Positions 7,979 to 17,352 of a stretch of 64,000 bases of DNA are shown one piece after another. The stretch is taken from NCBI GenBank assembly GCA_002371465.1, contig DFIU01000022.1, forward strand, positions 1 to 64,000, written 5' to 3'. The DNA is from Lachnospiraceae bacterium UBA3689 (GTDB lineage Bacteria; Bacillota; Clostridia; Lachnospirales; Lachnospiraceae). How positions within the stretch are numbered: the stretch's first letter is position 1; every line of letters begins with the position of its first letter. The notes under the pieces are model-generated. The model was not told the DNA's origin. It made no database searches and saw only the letters and a list, made by a program, of their open reading frames with translations. Both the position numbers and the translations under genes were made by a program.

Positions 7979-9055
7979 TTATGCCGACTTGACCTCTTTC
8001 CAGAGATTGAAATAATGGGTCTCCATCTTCTCTCCCAGATAGGTGTAGGCTTCCAGGTTGTCGTACTGACTCAGATCCGGGAAGAGGACGTCGTTATTTC
8101 GCTCCTCCTCATCCATCAGCTCCACTGCCGCTGTATTGGGCGTGGAATAATAGATGTACTCGAAGTTCTTGAGAGCCACATCCGCCCGGCACATATAGTC
8201 GATCCATTGCTCCGCCGCATCCTTGTGGCGGGACCCGCTGGTGATGACCCAGGAATCGATCCAGACGTTGGTCCCCTCCTTGGGGATAACGTAAGCCATA
8301 TCGGGATTAAGTTCCCGGGTATATTCCGCCTCGCCCGAGAAGATGACGCCCATCTTCGCCTCTCCGCCGACCATCTTGTCACGGACCTCATCAACGACAT
8401 AAGCCTGGACCAGAGGCTTTTCCTTGATCAGGGATTCTTTTGCCTCCTGAAGTTCCTGCTCGTCGGTGGAATTCAGGGAATAACCCAGCCGCTTTAAAGC
8501 GACGGCAAAGAGATCTCGGACGGAATCCTGCATCAGGATCTCGTCATCATACTTGGGATCCCAGAGGACGTCCCAGGTATCCGGCACCCGGTCCATGGTC
8601 CTGGTGTTGTAGAGAATACCGACCGTACCCCAGCAGTAGGGGACGGAGTAGACATTCCCCGGATCGAAATCCTCGGACTGCTTCCAGTAGGTCTCTCCGA
8701 TATTTTTCTTAGCGTTTGGCATCTTGCTGAAATCAAGCTTGGCTAAGAGGCCATTTTCCGCCATCTTCGCGATCATGTAATCGGACGGGCAGATCACGTC
8801 GTACTGGGAGGGGTCGGCGTCGATCTTGGGATACATGACTTCATTGGTCTCGAACTCATCATAGACAACCGAGATCCCGGTCTCTTTTTCAAAATCGCCA
8901 ACCACCTCAGGATCGATGTATTCGCCCCAGTTATAGACATAGAGGGCCTTGCTGTTGTCCTCTTTATTTCCGCAGCCGGTCAGGATCGACGCCCCCGCAA
9001 GAGCCGTAACCGACACCAGGGAAAGCCCTATCAGTTTTGCAAAGATTTTTGTCAC
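7979..9055 (-). CDS. potD: Spermidine/putrescine ABC transporter, substrate-binding lipoprotein
   Basis: Binds polyamines outside the membrane for the PotABC importer. The signal peptide ends in a lipobox (LAGASILTGCGNKE), giving a lipid-anchored protein. The mature part starts ALYVYNWGEYIDPEVVGDFE, the usual PotD opening, and includes VPYCWGTVGILYN and YVIPKEG. Two GTG starts exist: one at 9064 overlapping potC, and one at 9055 preceded by AGGTGA at 5-6 nt. I prefer 9055. Last gene of potA-B-C-D. Confidence 0.95.
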   Translation of the reverse strand: MTKIFAKLIGLSLVSVTALAGASILTGCGNKEDNSKALYVYNWGEYIDPEVVGDFEKETGISVVYDEFETNEVMYPKIDADPSQYDVICPSDYMIAKMAENGLLAKLDFSKMPNAKKNIGETYWKQSEDFDPGNVYSVPYCWGTVGILYNTRTMDRVPDTWDVLWDPKYDDEILMQDSVRDLFAVALKRLGYSLNSTDEQELQEAKESLIKEKPLVQAYVVDEVRDKMVGGEAKMGVIFSGEAEYTRELNPDMAYVIPKEGTNVWIDSWVITSGSRHKDAAEQWIDYMCRADVALKNFEYIYYSTPNTAAVELMDEEERNNDVLFPDLSQYDNLEAYTYLGEKMETHYFNLWKEVKSA

Positions 9056-9056
9056 T

Positions 9057-9929
9057 TTAGTCACCTGCCTTTCTGGCTTCCGCCGTCTGTGACCGGTTGA
9101 CTAGGGCCAGAAGAACCAGCACCGTCACAAAGATCATCGCCGACAGGGCATACATTTCCGGCTTGATGCCCAGCTTGACTTCCGCGTAGATCTTGGTCGA
9201 GAGGGTATCGACGCCCGCCCCGGTTGTGAAGTGGGTGATGATGAAGTCGTCTAGCGACATGGTAAATGCCATCAGGGCGCCGGACAGGATGCCGGGCATG
9301 ATCTCCGGCAGAACCGTCTTAAAGAAAGCCCTAGCCGGAGTCGCCCCCAGGTCAAGAGCCGCCTCGTAGATGTGGGGGTTGAGTTCCCGATAGCGGGGCA
9401 TGACATTTAAAATGACATAGGGGATGTTGAAGGTGATATGAGCCAGCAGGATGGTTCCAAAGCCCAGTTCCATCCGAAGCGTCATAAAGAGCAGCATGAA
9501 GCTGACGCCGGTGACGATATCGGCATTAAGCATAGGGATATTGGTCACGCCCAGCATCAGCTGCCGGTCCATTTTCTTCATACGATCCATGGCGATGCAG
9601 GCCATGGTCCCAAGGATCACGGCGATCAGTGAGCTCAGGACCGCCAGCAGGATGGTCGTCACAAATGCCTGAAGAATCTCCGCATTGGTAAAGAGGGAGG
9701 CGTACCACTTCAAGGTAAAGCCGCCCCAATGACCGCGCGATTTGGACCTGTTAAAGGACTGAATGATCAAAAGCACGATCGGCGCATACATAAAGATAAA
9801 AATGAGGGCGATATAGAACCGTTTTAAACCCAGGTGGCGGTAGCGCTTCTTCTGCTCCTGGCGGGCAATTCTGCGCTTTAGAGCTGCCTCCTTCCGCATA
9901 GTGCCGGAGGAGTAGGTAAGTTTTTCCAT
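9057..9929 (-). CDS. potC: Spermidine/putrescine ABC transporter permease PotC
   Basis: Inner-membrane permease with six predicted helices. The binding-protein-dependent transport signature (EAA loop) that docks on PotA is seen as EAALDLGATPARAFFKTVLPEIMPGI. The N-terminal ~30 residues are a basic cytoplasmic stretch (KEAALKRRIARQEQKKRYR), longer than in many PotC proteins. It starts 1 nt after potB stops and ends next to potD: tightly coupled translation. Confidence 0.95.
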   Translation of the reverse strand: MEKLTYSSGTMRKEAALKRRIARQEQKKRYRHLGLKRFYIALIFIFMYAPIVLLIIQSFNRSKSRGHWGGFTLKWYASLFTNAEILQAFVTTILLAVLSSLIAVILGTMACIAMDRMKKMDRQLMLGVTNIPMLNADIVTGVSFMLLFMTLRMELGFGTILLAHITFNIPYVILNVMPRYRELNPHIYEAALDLGATPARAFFKTVLPEIMPGILSGALMAFTMSLDDFIITHFTTGAGVDTLSTKIYAEVKLGIKPEMYALSAMIFVTVLVLLALVNRSQTAEARKAGD

Positions 9930-9930
9930 C

Positions 9931-10749
9931 TTATGCCTCCTCTTCCTTGTCCGTTAAGGTCGATATGACCACGCTGATGATGATAAAAATGAGCAGGACC
10001 AGAGACAGACCCGAGCCCAGGTGCCAGTCATAGGCGAGAGTAAATTCCTGCTCGATGACGTTGCCGATCAGAAGGATCTTGCCGCCGCCCAAAAGGGAAG
10101 TAATGACGAAGGTCGTCAGAGCCGGGACAAAGACCAGGTTGATCCCGGAAATGACCCCCGGCAGGCTGAGCGGGAAGGTGACTTTTAAAAAGGTCTGTCT
10201 GGAACTTGCTCCCAGATCTCTTGCCGCGTTGATTACGTTCGGATCGATCTTTTCCAGCGAGTTATAGATGGGCAGGACCATGAAGGGCAGGAAGTTGTAA
10301 ACCATACCCAGGATGATAGCGCCCGGCGTATTGATGAGGCGCAGGGGATGAAGCCCCAAAGCCGTCAGTGCCGTATTGAGGATGCCGGTCTTTTCCAGGA
10401 TGGACTGCCAGGCGTAGGTCCGAAGCAGGAAGTTCATCCACATGGGAATGATCAGCAGCATAGTCAAAAAAGAGTTGGAATGGCTCTCCGTCTCCACCAG
10501 AAACATGCAAAGCGGATAGGCAAGGAGCAGGCAGACCAGGGTCGCCGCCGCTGCCAGAAGAATCGACATCAAAAGAGCCTTGCTGTGGGCGGGGTCCGCA
10601 ATCGCCGCCACATTGGCGAAGGTTGCGTGGCCGTTTGCATCGGTCAGCCCGTACCAGATGACCATGACCAGCGGCACGACGATAAAGACCGCCGCCCAGA
10701 GCCGGTAGGGAAGCCCCAGAACCCGGCTGATATGTTTTGTTCTGTTCAT
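9931..10749 (-). CDS. potB: Spermidine/putrescine ABC transporter permease PotB
   Basis: 272 residues with six membrane segments. It pairs with PotC to form the polyamine channel. The EAA-type loop is NAARDLGASSRQTFLKVTFPL, and the region LIIPMWMNFLLRTYAW is characteristic of PotB. It follows potA by 19 nt and has a GGGGAGAGAG site. Confidence 0.95.
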   Translation of the reverse strand: MNRTKHISRVLGLPYRLWAAVFIVVPLVMVIWYGLTDANGHATFANVAAIADPAHSKALLMSILLAAAATLVCLLLAYPLCMFLVETESHSNSFLTMLLIIPMWMNFLLRTYAWQSILEKTGILNTALTALGLHPLRLINTPGAIILGMVYNFLPFMVLPIYNSLEKIDPNVINAARDLGASSRQTFLKVTFPLSLPGVISGINLVFVPALTTFVITSLLGGGKILLIGNVIEQEFTLAYDWHLGSGLSLVLLIFIIISVVISTLTDKEEEA

Positions 10750-10768
10750 CTTCTCTCTCCCCCCGACC

Positions 10769-11842
10769 TCAAGCTTCCAGTTCCGCAGCCTGTTCGTCTT
10801 CCGACTCCGGCTTGTTCATGACCTGTATGTTGAACGGATCAATAGTGATACCAACCCGCTCGTCCACGGCGTGCGGACGGGTCGAGTGCGCGACCCACTC
10901 GCGACCGTTTACATCGATACACATTTCATAGTGGACACCCTTGAAAATAAGGTCCGTAACCACCCCTGTCACCGTCCCCTTCTCCGGCTCGGTGATCTCC
11001 ACATCCTCGGGACGGATGACGATATCGACCGGACGGTTCTTTCCAAAGCCCTTGTCAACGCAGGCAAATTCCACCCCGTCGATGGCGATCCGCTCGTCCC
11101 GCAAAAAGACCGCCGGGAAAAGGTTGCTGTCCCCGATAAAGTCGGCGACAAAGGCATTTTCCGGTTCATTATAGATCTTTTCGGGAGACCCCATCTGCTG
11201 GATATAGCCCTGGTTCATGACCACGATGGTGTCGGACATGGTCAGGGCCTCCTGCTGGTCGTGCGTGACATAGATGAAGGTGATGCCCAGCTCATTTTTA
11301 AGCCGGATCAGCTCGTACTGCATGTCCTGCCGGAGTTTTAAATCAAGAGCTGCCAGCGGCTCGTCGAGGAGCAGGACCTTGGGCTCGTTGACGATGGCGC
11401 GCGCGATGGCGACCCGCTGCTGCTGCCCGCCGGAGAGGTTGGTCACCGACCTCCTGCCGTAGCCTTCAAGCCCCACCAGCTTCAGGGCGTAGTCCACCTT
11501 GTCCTTGATATAGGATTTCTCCTTTTTCCGGATATTGAGGCCGAATGCGATGTTGTCCGCCACATTCATGTGGGTAAACAGCGCGTAGTTCTGGAAAACA
11601 GTATTCAGCTGACGCTGATTTGGCGGCAGATTGGTGATGTCCTTTCCGTCAAACCACACGGATCCCTGATCCGGCGTTTCAAAGCCCGCGATCATCCGCA
11701 GGGTAGTGGTCTTTCCGCAGCCGGAAGGGCCCAGCAGCGTGACAAATTCATTTTCATGAATCGTCAGATCGAGATCATCAAGGACGGTCTTATCCCCATA
11801 CGTTTTGGATACGCCCTTTAAACGAATCAGCTCTTTTTTCAA
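10769..11842 (-). CDS. potA: Spermidine/putrescine ABC transporter ATP-binding protein
   Basis: ATPase of the polyamine importer. Walker A GPSGCGKTT, Q-loop FQNYALF, signature LSGGQQQRVAIARA and Walker B VLLLDEPLAALD are all intact; the C-terminal ~110 residues form the regulatory TOBE domain. An ATG at 11911 would add a basic leader (KQREVRLAKAIKSRRLIRRK) and has a poor ribosome site. A TTG at 11842, preceded by AGGAGG at 8-9 nt, gives the normal family N-terminus KKELIRLKGVSKTYG, so I choose it. First gene of the pot operon. Confidence 0.9.
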   Translation of the reverse strand: MKKELIRLKGVSKTYGDKTVLDDLDLTIHENEFVTLLGPSGCGKTTTLRMIAGFETPDQGSVWFDGKDITNLPPNQRQLNTVFQNYALFTHMNVADNIAFGLNIRKKEKSYIKDKVDYALKLVGLEGYGRRSVTNLSGGQQQRVAIARAIVNEPKVLLLDEPLAALDLKLRQDMQYELIRLKNELGITFIYVTHDQQEALTMSDTIVVMNQGYIQQMGSPEKIYNEPENAFVADFIGDSNLFPAVFLRDERIAIDGVEFACVDKGFGKNRPVDIVIRPEDVEITEPEKGTVTGVVTDLIFKGVHYEMCIDVNGREWVAHSTRPHAVDERVGITIDPFNIQVMNKPESEDEQAAELEA

Positions 11843-11942
11843 TTTCAGTTTCCTCCTGATCAGCCTCCTGGATTTGATAGCTTTCGCCAGTCTGACTTCC
11901 CTCTGCTTCATGCGGCAGAGTTTCCAAATTTAAAGTCAACTG

Positions 11943-11948
11943 ATTATA
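11943..11948 (-). promoter_or_regulatory. Probable -10 box of the potABCD promoter
   Basis: A perfect TATAAT on the minus strand about 100 nt before the potA TTG start. No good -35 is present at 16-18 nt, so an activator may be needed or the call may be wrong. Confidence 0.4.
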
Positions 11949-11995
11949 GCATCCGAAGCATATAAATGGTATACAATTAAAAATATTTTTTCACG

Positions 11996-12028
11996 AAAAA
12001 AGCCCTCCGGCAAAACCTGCCGAAGGAC
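11996..12028 (-). terminator. Rho-independent terminator of the Na/Pi cotransporter gene
   Basis: A 10-bp GC-rich stem (GTCCTTCGGC with GCCGGAGGGC, two G-U pairs) followed on the minus strand by a run of six T. It starts about 36 nt past the stop. Confidence 0.85.
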
Positions 12029-12064
12029 CTCTTCTTCCTATCTGATGAGCAAAAATTCAAATCG

Positions 12065-13825
12065 TTACGCGGACATGTATTTCTGGTAATAACTCTCGTA
12101 GAGCCGCTCATTTTCCGGAGTCTTCCGCAGCTTGATATCATGCATGTACTTACGGCTGTCCAGGTTGACATCGGATACGCGGAGCGTAATCGCGGCTATA
12201 TTCATCGAGTGGTCGGCTATACGCTCACAGCTGTAAAGAATATCATTAAAGATGAACCCCTGCTCCGCCGTACAGGTACCATCGGCAAGACGCTCGACAT
12301 GCGCCTCCTTATACGTCTCACACATAACGGAGACGACATTCTGAAGCGGTTCAATCTTGCGGGCGGTTTGGACGTCGCCGGTCAGAAAGGACGTCACTGC
12401 CATATTGTAGATCTCCTGGCAGGCAGACAGGATCTTTGCTTCCTCCACCTGGGCCTTAGGTGAGAAGCTGATGTGCTTATCCTTCATCTCCGCGCAGGAC
12501 TTGGACAGATAGGAGGCATGATCCGCCAGACGCTCGAACTCTCCGATGCCCTGCAGCATCTTGGACGCCTTCTTCTTATCCTCTTCAGACAAGTGCTGGG
12601 TAGTTGTCAGCTTCATCAGGTAGGCACCGATATGGTCTTCGTAGCCGTCAATCTTCCTCTCATTTTTCTGAATTGAATCGAACAGCTCCTGATTGAACCC
12701 CTTCAGCAGCATACCGGTCGAGTTGTCGAGCCCCTGTTTTGCCTTGCTGACCATCTTATTCATCGAATTTTCCACTTCGGCGAGCGCTATGCCGGGCGTC
12801 TGCATCAGCCGCTCGTCGAGGAAGAGTTCCTTGTCCTCCGCCGAATCCGGGAAAATCTTATATGCCAGCCGGACAAAGCTCTTCTGGAACCAAAACAGAA
12901 TCGCGGTGTTGACGATATTGAAAATGGTGTGGTAAAGAGCGATGTAGAAGGTGTTCGCCTTCCAGCTCATAAACCCGAAATGGAGGAATAAATTGGCGCC
13001 ATAGAAGACGACCAGCCACAAAATGGTACCGACCACCTTGATGGCGACGTGGATCGCGGCTACCCTCTTTGCCTTTCGATTGACACCAAAACAGGACAGA
13101 ACCGCGGTCATACAGGTACCGATGTTGGCTCCCATTACGATCGGAATCGCCATACCCAGCGTGATGGACCCGGTCATCGACAGTCCCTGTAAAATACCAA
13201 TGGATGCGGCGGAACTCTGAATCACTCCGGTAATCAGGGTCCCGACCAGGACGCCGACGATCGGATTGTTGAAGCGCTGCATCATCTCTTCAAACTGGGG
13301 CAGGTCAGCAAGAGGTGCCATCGAGCTGGACATCATGGTCATACCCTGCATCAGAACCGCAAAGCCCAGGAGCATCGTCCCAATATCCTTCTGACGCTGT
13401 CTCCTGCCCATCATCAGCATGACAGCACCGACCAGGGCGAAGATCATCGAAAAGTTTTTCGGCTGAAGGAGACCAAGAAAGAAATTACTGTCGCCCTGGA
13501 TGCCGGTAAGAGAGAGAATCCATGCTGTCAGCGTCGTTCCAATATCCGCGCCGAAGATAACGCCGACGGTCTGTGCCAGCTGCATGATTCCCGAGTTGAC
13601 AAAGCCGACCAGCATAACAGTCGTCGCGGATGACGACTGGATGGCTATCGTAATGACGGCTCCGACAAGGAGACCCTTGAAGGGGTTATCCGTCACTTTT
13701 TTCAGCAGCTTTTCCAGTTTTCCCCCCGCCATCTTCTCCAAAGAGCCGGACATGAGGTTCATTCCGAAGAGAAAAAACGCCAGCCCTCCGAAAAGCGTAA
13801 AGAAATTAAATATCGACAATGTCAT
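12065..13825 (-). CDS. Na+/phosphate cotransporter family protein with PhoU-like domain
   Basis: 586 residues. The N-terminal half (about 1-340) has two inverted PNaS repeats, each with the family's QSS motif (IAIQSSSATTVMLVGF and GVIQSSAASIGILQG). The C-terminal ~230 residues are a helical PhoU-like domain (GIGEFERLADHASYLSK, SCERIADHSMNIAAI). Proteins of this YjbB/NptA type import phosphate with sodium or handle its efflux; direction cannot be read from sequence. Single-gene unit with its own terminator and a TATAAT at 13981-13986. Confidence 0.9.
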   Translation of the reverse strand: MTLSIFNFFTLFGGLAFFLFGMNLMSGSLEKMAGGKLEKLLKKVTDNPFKGLLVGAVITIAIQSSSATTVMLVGFVNSGIMQLAQTVGVIFGADIGTTLTAWILSLTGIQGDSNFFLGLLQPKNFSMIFALVGAVMLMMGRRQRQKDIGTMLLGFAVLMQGMTMMSSSMAPLADLPQFEEMMQRFNNPIVGVLVGTLITGVIQSSAASIGILQGLSMTGSITLGMAIPIVMGANIGTCMTAVLSCFGVNRKAKRVAAIHVAIKVVGTILWLVVFYGANLFLHFGFMSWKANTFYIALYHTIFNIVNTAILFWFQKSFVRLAYKIFPDSAEDKELFLDERLMQTPGIALAEVENSMNKMVSKAKQGLDNSTGMLLKGFNQELFDSIQKNERKIDGYEDHIGAYLMKLTTTQHLSEEDKKKASKMLQGIGEFERLADHASYLSKSCAEMKDKHISFSPKAQVEEAKILSACQEIYNMAVTSFLTGDVQTARKIEPLQNVVSVMCETYKEAHVERLADGTCTAEQGFIFNDILYSCERIADHSMNIAAITLRVSDVNLDSRKYMHDIKLRKTPENERLYESYYQKYMSA

Positions 13826-14030
13826 TGTCTCCTTTCCTGATGGTTCAACCAGAACTTTCTGTCTCTCCTGCCGGACCTGCGGGTAAGAGTCAAACAGTAC
13901 TCCTTCCCTTCATCCCTGTACATCTGGGGCTTTCAAGTCAGATATAACTAAGTTCTCTCCCAGAACCCAAATCCGGTCTTATTATAGTTGATCCTTCGGA
14001 TTTGCAAAAGTAGGATTTATAAATTCTTTC
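13826..14030 (-). promoter_or_regulatory. Spacer with the promoter of the Na/Pi cotransporter gene
   Basis: 205 nt. A TATAAT (13981-13986, minus) is the best -10; the -35 is weak. The box sits inside a loose AAATCCG/CGGATTT inverted repeat (about 13969-14003). No clear putP terminator with a U-tract is visible. Confidence 0.4.
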
Positions 14031-15605
14031 TTATTCCCTTGTATTGACATCCGCATAAAATTCTGCCGGAGTTTCCCTAACCGAATCAAACTCTTCCTCC
14101 AGCTCCTTGGGATTTCTGGTCAAAAAGGAGACGATCACGATAACTGCAGAGGAAATCAGGAAGGACGGCAGGAGCTCATAGATGCCCCAGATTCCGCCCA
14201 ACTTTGAAATAAAGAAGTTCCAGATAAAGACCATGGCTCCTCCGCTGACCATGCCAGAAACCGCGCCCTCATAGGTCGTCTTCCTCCAGAATAGACTGAA
14301 GAGCATCAGTGGTCCGAACGCCGCGCCAAAGCCAGCCCAGGCAAAATCGACAATCCGGAAAATGACCGGATTCTTACCGGTCGCGACAAAGACCGCAAAG
14401 ATGCTGATAAGAACCAGAACAATCCTGGAGACCGTCATCACCTCCCGGTCAGACGCCTTCTTGCGAATCAGCCCCTTCCAGATATTCTGGGAAACAGCCG
14501 ACGCGCTGATCAAAAGATAGGAATCCGAGGAACTGATGGAAGCCGCCAGGATGCCGGCACAGATAAGGCCCGCCAAAAGGGGCGGAACCAGCTTCGTCGC
14601 CATCAGGATAAAAATATTTTCCGTCTGCCCGGAACCATAGGATAAGTAGACGTCGCTGTAGAGGACCCTGCCGACCACGCCGACCGTCACCGCGCAGATC
14701 AGAGAAATGATGCACCAGGTCGCTGCGATCCGTCTCGATCTGGTCAGCTCCTGCTCCGACCGGATGCCCATAAAGCGGAGCAGAACCTGAGGCATGCCGA
14801 AATACCCCAGTCCCCAGGCCAGCTGGGAGACAATGAAGAGTCCGCCGACCGGCAGGGCTTTTCCGAAAATCGCCTGCCCCCCGCTCGCCTCTCCGGTCGG
14901 GGACGCCTGCCGCAGCATATCCATAAAGCCCGGGATGGAGCCCGCATGTTTCAAAACATTGCCGACACCTCCTGCCGCATGAAAGCCCAGTCCCAGCACG
15001 AAAATGAGAGCAATGAGCATGACGATACCCTGCATAAAATCGGATGCCGACTCCGCCAGAAAGCCCCCCAGGAAGGTATAGATCAGGACAAAGACCGCTG
15101 CCGCTACCACCATCTGGTTATAGGGCAGACCGAAAAGCTGGCTGAAGAGCTTGCCGCAGGCGACCAGACAGCTGCCGGCGTAGGGCGTAAAAAAGACAAT
15201 AATCATAACCGAAGAGATGGTCATGAGGATCTTCTTCTTTTCATGGAAGCGGTTGGAAAAATAGTCCGGGATCGTGATCGCGTCCACCTTGATGCTGTAG
15301 CGGCGGAGGCGTTTGGACACAATCAGCCAGTTCAGGTAAGTTCCCACAGCCAGACCGATCGCGGTCCAGCCGGCATTTGCCAGTCCGCTCCAGTAGGCAA
15401 GACCCGGCAAGCCCATCAGGAGCCAGCCCGACATATCGGATGCTTCGGCGCTGAAAGCCGCCACCCAGGGACCTAAGGACCGGCCTCCCAGAAAGTAGGC
15501 TTCTGTATTCTTGTTCGCCCTCTTTGCAAAATAGATCCCGATTCCAACAACTGCCGCCATATACAAAACCATGGCAATCAGATGCTCTAAATTCGCCTGT
15601 ATCAT
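14031..15605 (-). CDS. putP: Sodium/proline symporter
   Basis: Solute:sodium symporter of about 13 membrane helices. 524 residues, close to other PutP proteins. Typical stretches: YFLGGRSLGPWVAAFSAEASDMSGWLLMGLPG near the N-terminus (split by family Na-site residues), SDFMQGIVMLIALI, GYFGMPQVLLRFMGI and the SSSDSYLLISASAVSQN region. It imports proline with Na+. The ATG follows GGGGGAAAGAAC. Monocistronic; the neighbouring metY is separated by a dyad-containing spacer. Confidence 0.92.
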   Translation of the reverse strand: MIQANLEHLIAMVLYMAAVVGIGIYFAKRANKNTEAYFLGGRSLGPWVAAFSAEASDMSGWLLMGLPGLAYWSGLANAGWTAIGLAVGTYLNWLIVSKRLRRYSIKVDAITIPDYFSNRFHEKKKILMTISSVMIIVFFTPYAGSCLVACGKLFSQLFGLPYNQMVVAAAVFVLIYTFLGGFLAESASDFMQGIVMLIALIFVLGLGFHAAGGVGNVLKHAGSIPGFMDMLRQASPTGEASGGQAIFGKALPVGGLFIVSQLAWGLGYFGMPQVLLRFMGIRSEQELTRSRRIAATWCIISLICAVTVGVVGRVLYSDVYLSYGSGQTENIFILMATKLVPPLLAGLICAGILAASISSSDSYLLISASAVSQNIWKGLIRKKASDREVMTVSRIVLVLISIFAVFVATGKNPVIFRIVDFAWAGFGAAFGPLMLFSLFWRKTTYEGAVSGMVSGGAMVFIWNFFISKLGGIWGIYELLPSFLISSAVIVIVSFLTRNPKELEEEFDSVRETPAEFYADVNTRE

Positions 15606-15688
15606 GTTCTTTCCCCCTCATAGCCTGCACAAAATGAACCTAAAACTTGCAGGTCGTTTTCATAAAATGAGACTTATACAGTAAAATA

Positions 15689-15720
15689 CCACAATACTTT
15701 AGTATGGTAAAGTATTGTGG
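15689..15720. promoter_or_regulatory. 12-bp perfect dyad between metY and putP
   Basis: CCACAATACTTT and its exact complement flank an 8-nt loop. It lies 84 nt before the putP start and about 100 nt after the metY stop. It could be a metY terminator with a poor U-tract (TATTTTACTG) or an operator for putP. Confidence 0.45.
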
Positions 15721-15818
15721 CAGATTCTGTAAGTAAAGCACTATGGCAACTTAAGATTTGACATTTTATCTTTTTACTTGTGATTCGAGCCGTCTGCGGA
15801 TAACAGATGGAAACAAAT

Positions 15819-17135
15819 TCAGTCTTGGAAGGTCTTTGCAAATGCCTGGTCCAGATCAGCAAGAATATCCTTGATATGCTCAATGCCGACGGACAGGCGG
15901 ATGGTATTGGAGCCGATTCCCTGGTCGACCAGTTCCTGTTCCGTACATTCGGAATGGGTTGTGGAAGCCGGATGGATGGCAAGGGACTTGACGTCCGCGA
16001 CATTTGCCAGCAGGGAGAAGAGCTGCAAATTGTCAATGAAAGTCTTAGCTGTTCTCTCATCGCCCTTGATATTGAAGGTGAAGATGGAACCGCTGCCGTT
16101 GGGATAGTACTTCCGATAGAGAGCCTTCTGGGCCGCATCCTCAGATGCCGCCGGATGGCTGACGCTTTCAACGTGCGGATTCTGTTTCAGATAATCCACA
16201 ACCTTGAGAGCATTTTCCACATGACGCTCTACCCGAAGGGACAGAGTCTCGGTTCCCTGGAGGAGGACCCAGGCATTAAAGGGAGAGATTGCCGCGCCTT
16301 CATCACGGAGCAGGATGGCCCGGATATAGGTGACAAAGGCCGCCGGAGCCGTGTCACGGGAGAAGGAAATGCCGTGGTAGGACGGATTGGGTTCTGTCAG
16401 CCAGGGCCACTTGTCGGACTGGTCCCAGGCGAAGTTGCCGCCGTCGACAATCACACCGCCGATGGTTGTCCCGTGTCCGCCGATAAACTTGGTCGCGGAA
16501 TGAACGACGATGTTGGCGCCATGTTCAATCGGACGAAGCAGGTAGGGAGTTGCAAAAGTGTTGTCGATAATAAGGGGCAGGCCGTGCTTCTTAGCGATCT
16601 CTGCCCATTTATCAAGATCCAGCACCTCACCGTTGGGGTTGCCCAGGGTCTCCGCATAGAGAGCCTTGGTATTGTCCTGAATCGCCTGCTCAATCTCCTC
16701 GTAGTTGTAGGGATCGACGAAGGTGGTGGAAACGCCAAAGTCCGGGAAGGTGTGAGCCAGGTAGTTGTAGGTACCGCCGTAAATGTTCTTGGCGGATACG
16801 ATATGATCACCTGCATGAGCGACTGCCTTGAAGGCATAGGTGACGGCAGCTGCACCGGAGCCGACTGCCAGAGCGGCAGCGCCGTTTTCAAGAGCCGCGA
16901 TTCTCCGCTCGAAGACATCCTCGGTCGGATTGGTCAGACGGCCGTAAATATTGCCGGCGTCCTTTAAGGCGAAGCGGGCTTCCGCGTGATCGGAATTGTT
17001 GAATACATAGGAAGAAGTCTGATAGATCGGTACTGCTCTCGCATCCGTTGCCGAATCCGGATTTTCCTGACCCACATGCCCCTGCTTGGTTTCAAAGCTC
17101 CAGGACTTTTCAAATTCTTCTGTGATCTTTGCCAT
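15819..17135 (-). CDS. metY: O-acetylhomoserine sulfhydrylase
   Basis: A PLP enzyme of the Cys/Met-metabolism class that makes homocysteine from O-acetylhomoserine and sulfide. 438 residues from MAKITEEFEKSWSF, chosen because GGAGG lies 8 nt before this ATG (a longer frame starts at 17150). Family marks: ARAVPIYQTSSYVF, GGTYNYLAHTFPDFG, the PLP Lys in VVHSATKFIGGHG, and SVGIEHIKDILADLDQAF at the C-terminus. The length (about 430-440) favours MetY over the shorter MetB/MetC. Monocistronic. Confidence 0.93.
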   Translation of the reverse strand: MAKITEEFEKSWSFETKQGHVGQENPDSATDARAVPIYQTSSYVFNNSDHAEARFALKDAGNIYGRLTNPTEDVFERRIAALENGAAALAVGSGAAAVTYAFKAVAHAGDHIVSAKNIYGGTYNYLAHTFPDFGVSTTFVDPYNYEEIEQAIQDNTKALYAETLGNPNGEVLDLDKWAEIAKKHGLPLIIDNTFATPYLLRPIEHGANIVVHSATKFIGGHGTTIGGVIVDGGNFAWDQSDKWPWLTEPNPSYHGISFSRDTAPAAFVTYIRAILLRDEGAAISPFNAWVLLQGTETLSLRVERHVENALKVVDYLKQNPHVESVSHPAASEDAAQKALYRKYYPNGSGSIFTFNIKGDERTAKTFIDNLQLFSLLANVADVKSLAIHPASTTHSECTEQELVDQGIGSNTIRLSVGIEHIKDILADLDQAFAKTFQD

Positions 17136-17163
17136 ATCTTTTTCCTCCATGTTCCTTTTTACA

Positions 17164-17191
17164 TCTCCCGATCCTAAAGGCTGCCGGGAGA
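17164..17191 (-). promoter_or_regulatory. Small hairpin in the metY leader
   Basis: TCTCCCG and CGGGAGA form a 7-bp stem ~30 nt upstream of the metY start. I do not see SAM riboswitch or T-box consensus elements around it. Confidence 0.3.
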
Positions 17192-17269
17192 CTTGCTTTT
17201 TTTCGTCTGTTGCCTTCGATGCTGTTATGATACCGCAGAGAAAACCTCCTGTCCAATATATGAATTTTA

Positions 17270-17302
17270 TTGTTTGTTATAAATAATTCCTATAACAAAC
17301 AA
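17270..17302. promoter_or_regulatory. 12-bp perfect dyad upstream of metY (candidate operator)
   Basis: TTGTTTGTTATA and TATAACAAACAA are separated by AATAATTCC. It lies about 135 nt before the metY start, where the promoter should be. On the minus strand it contains TTATAGGAATTATTTATAA, which loosely recalls CymR/Rrf2-type sulfur operators. The assignment is an inference. Confidence 0.5.
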
Positions 17303-17307
17303 GCATC

Positions 17308-17343
17308 AAAAAAGGTCTCCTGCCCCGGAGTAGGGAGGAAACC
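17308..17343 (-). terminator. Rho-independent terminator of feoB
   Basis: Stem GGTTTCCT/AGGAGACC (one G-U pair) with a GC-rich loop, then six T on the minus strand, just after the feoB stop. Confidence 0.85.
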
Positions 17344-17352
17344 TTTCGAATC

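Noticed and set aside
17136..17269. SAM riboswitch or T-box in the metY leader
   Set aside because: No recognisable kink-turn, T-box sequence or anti-terminator/terminator pair; only a 7-bp hairpin.
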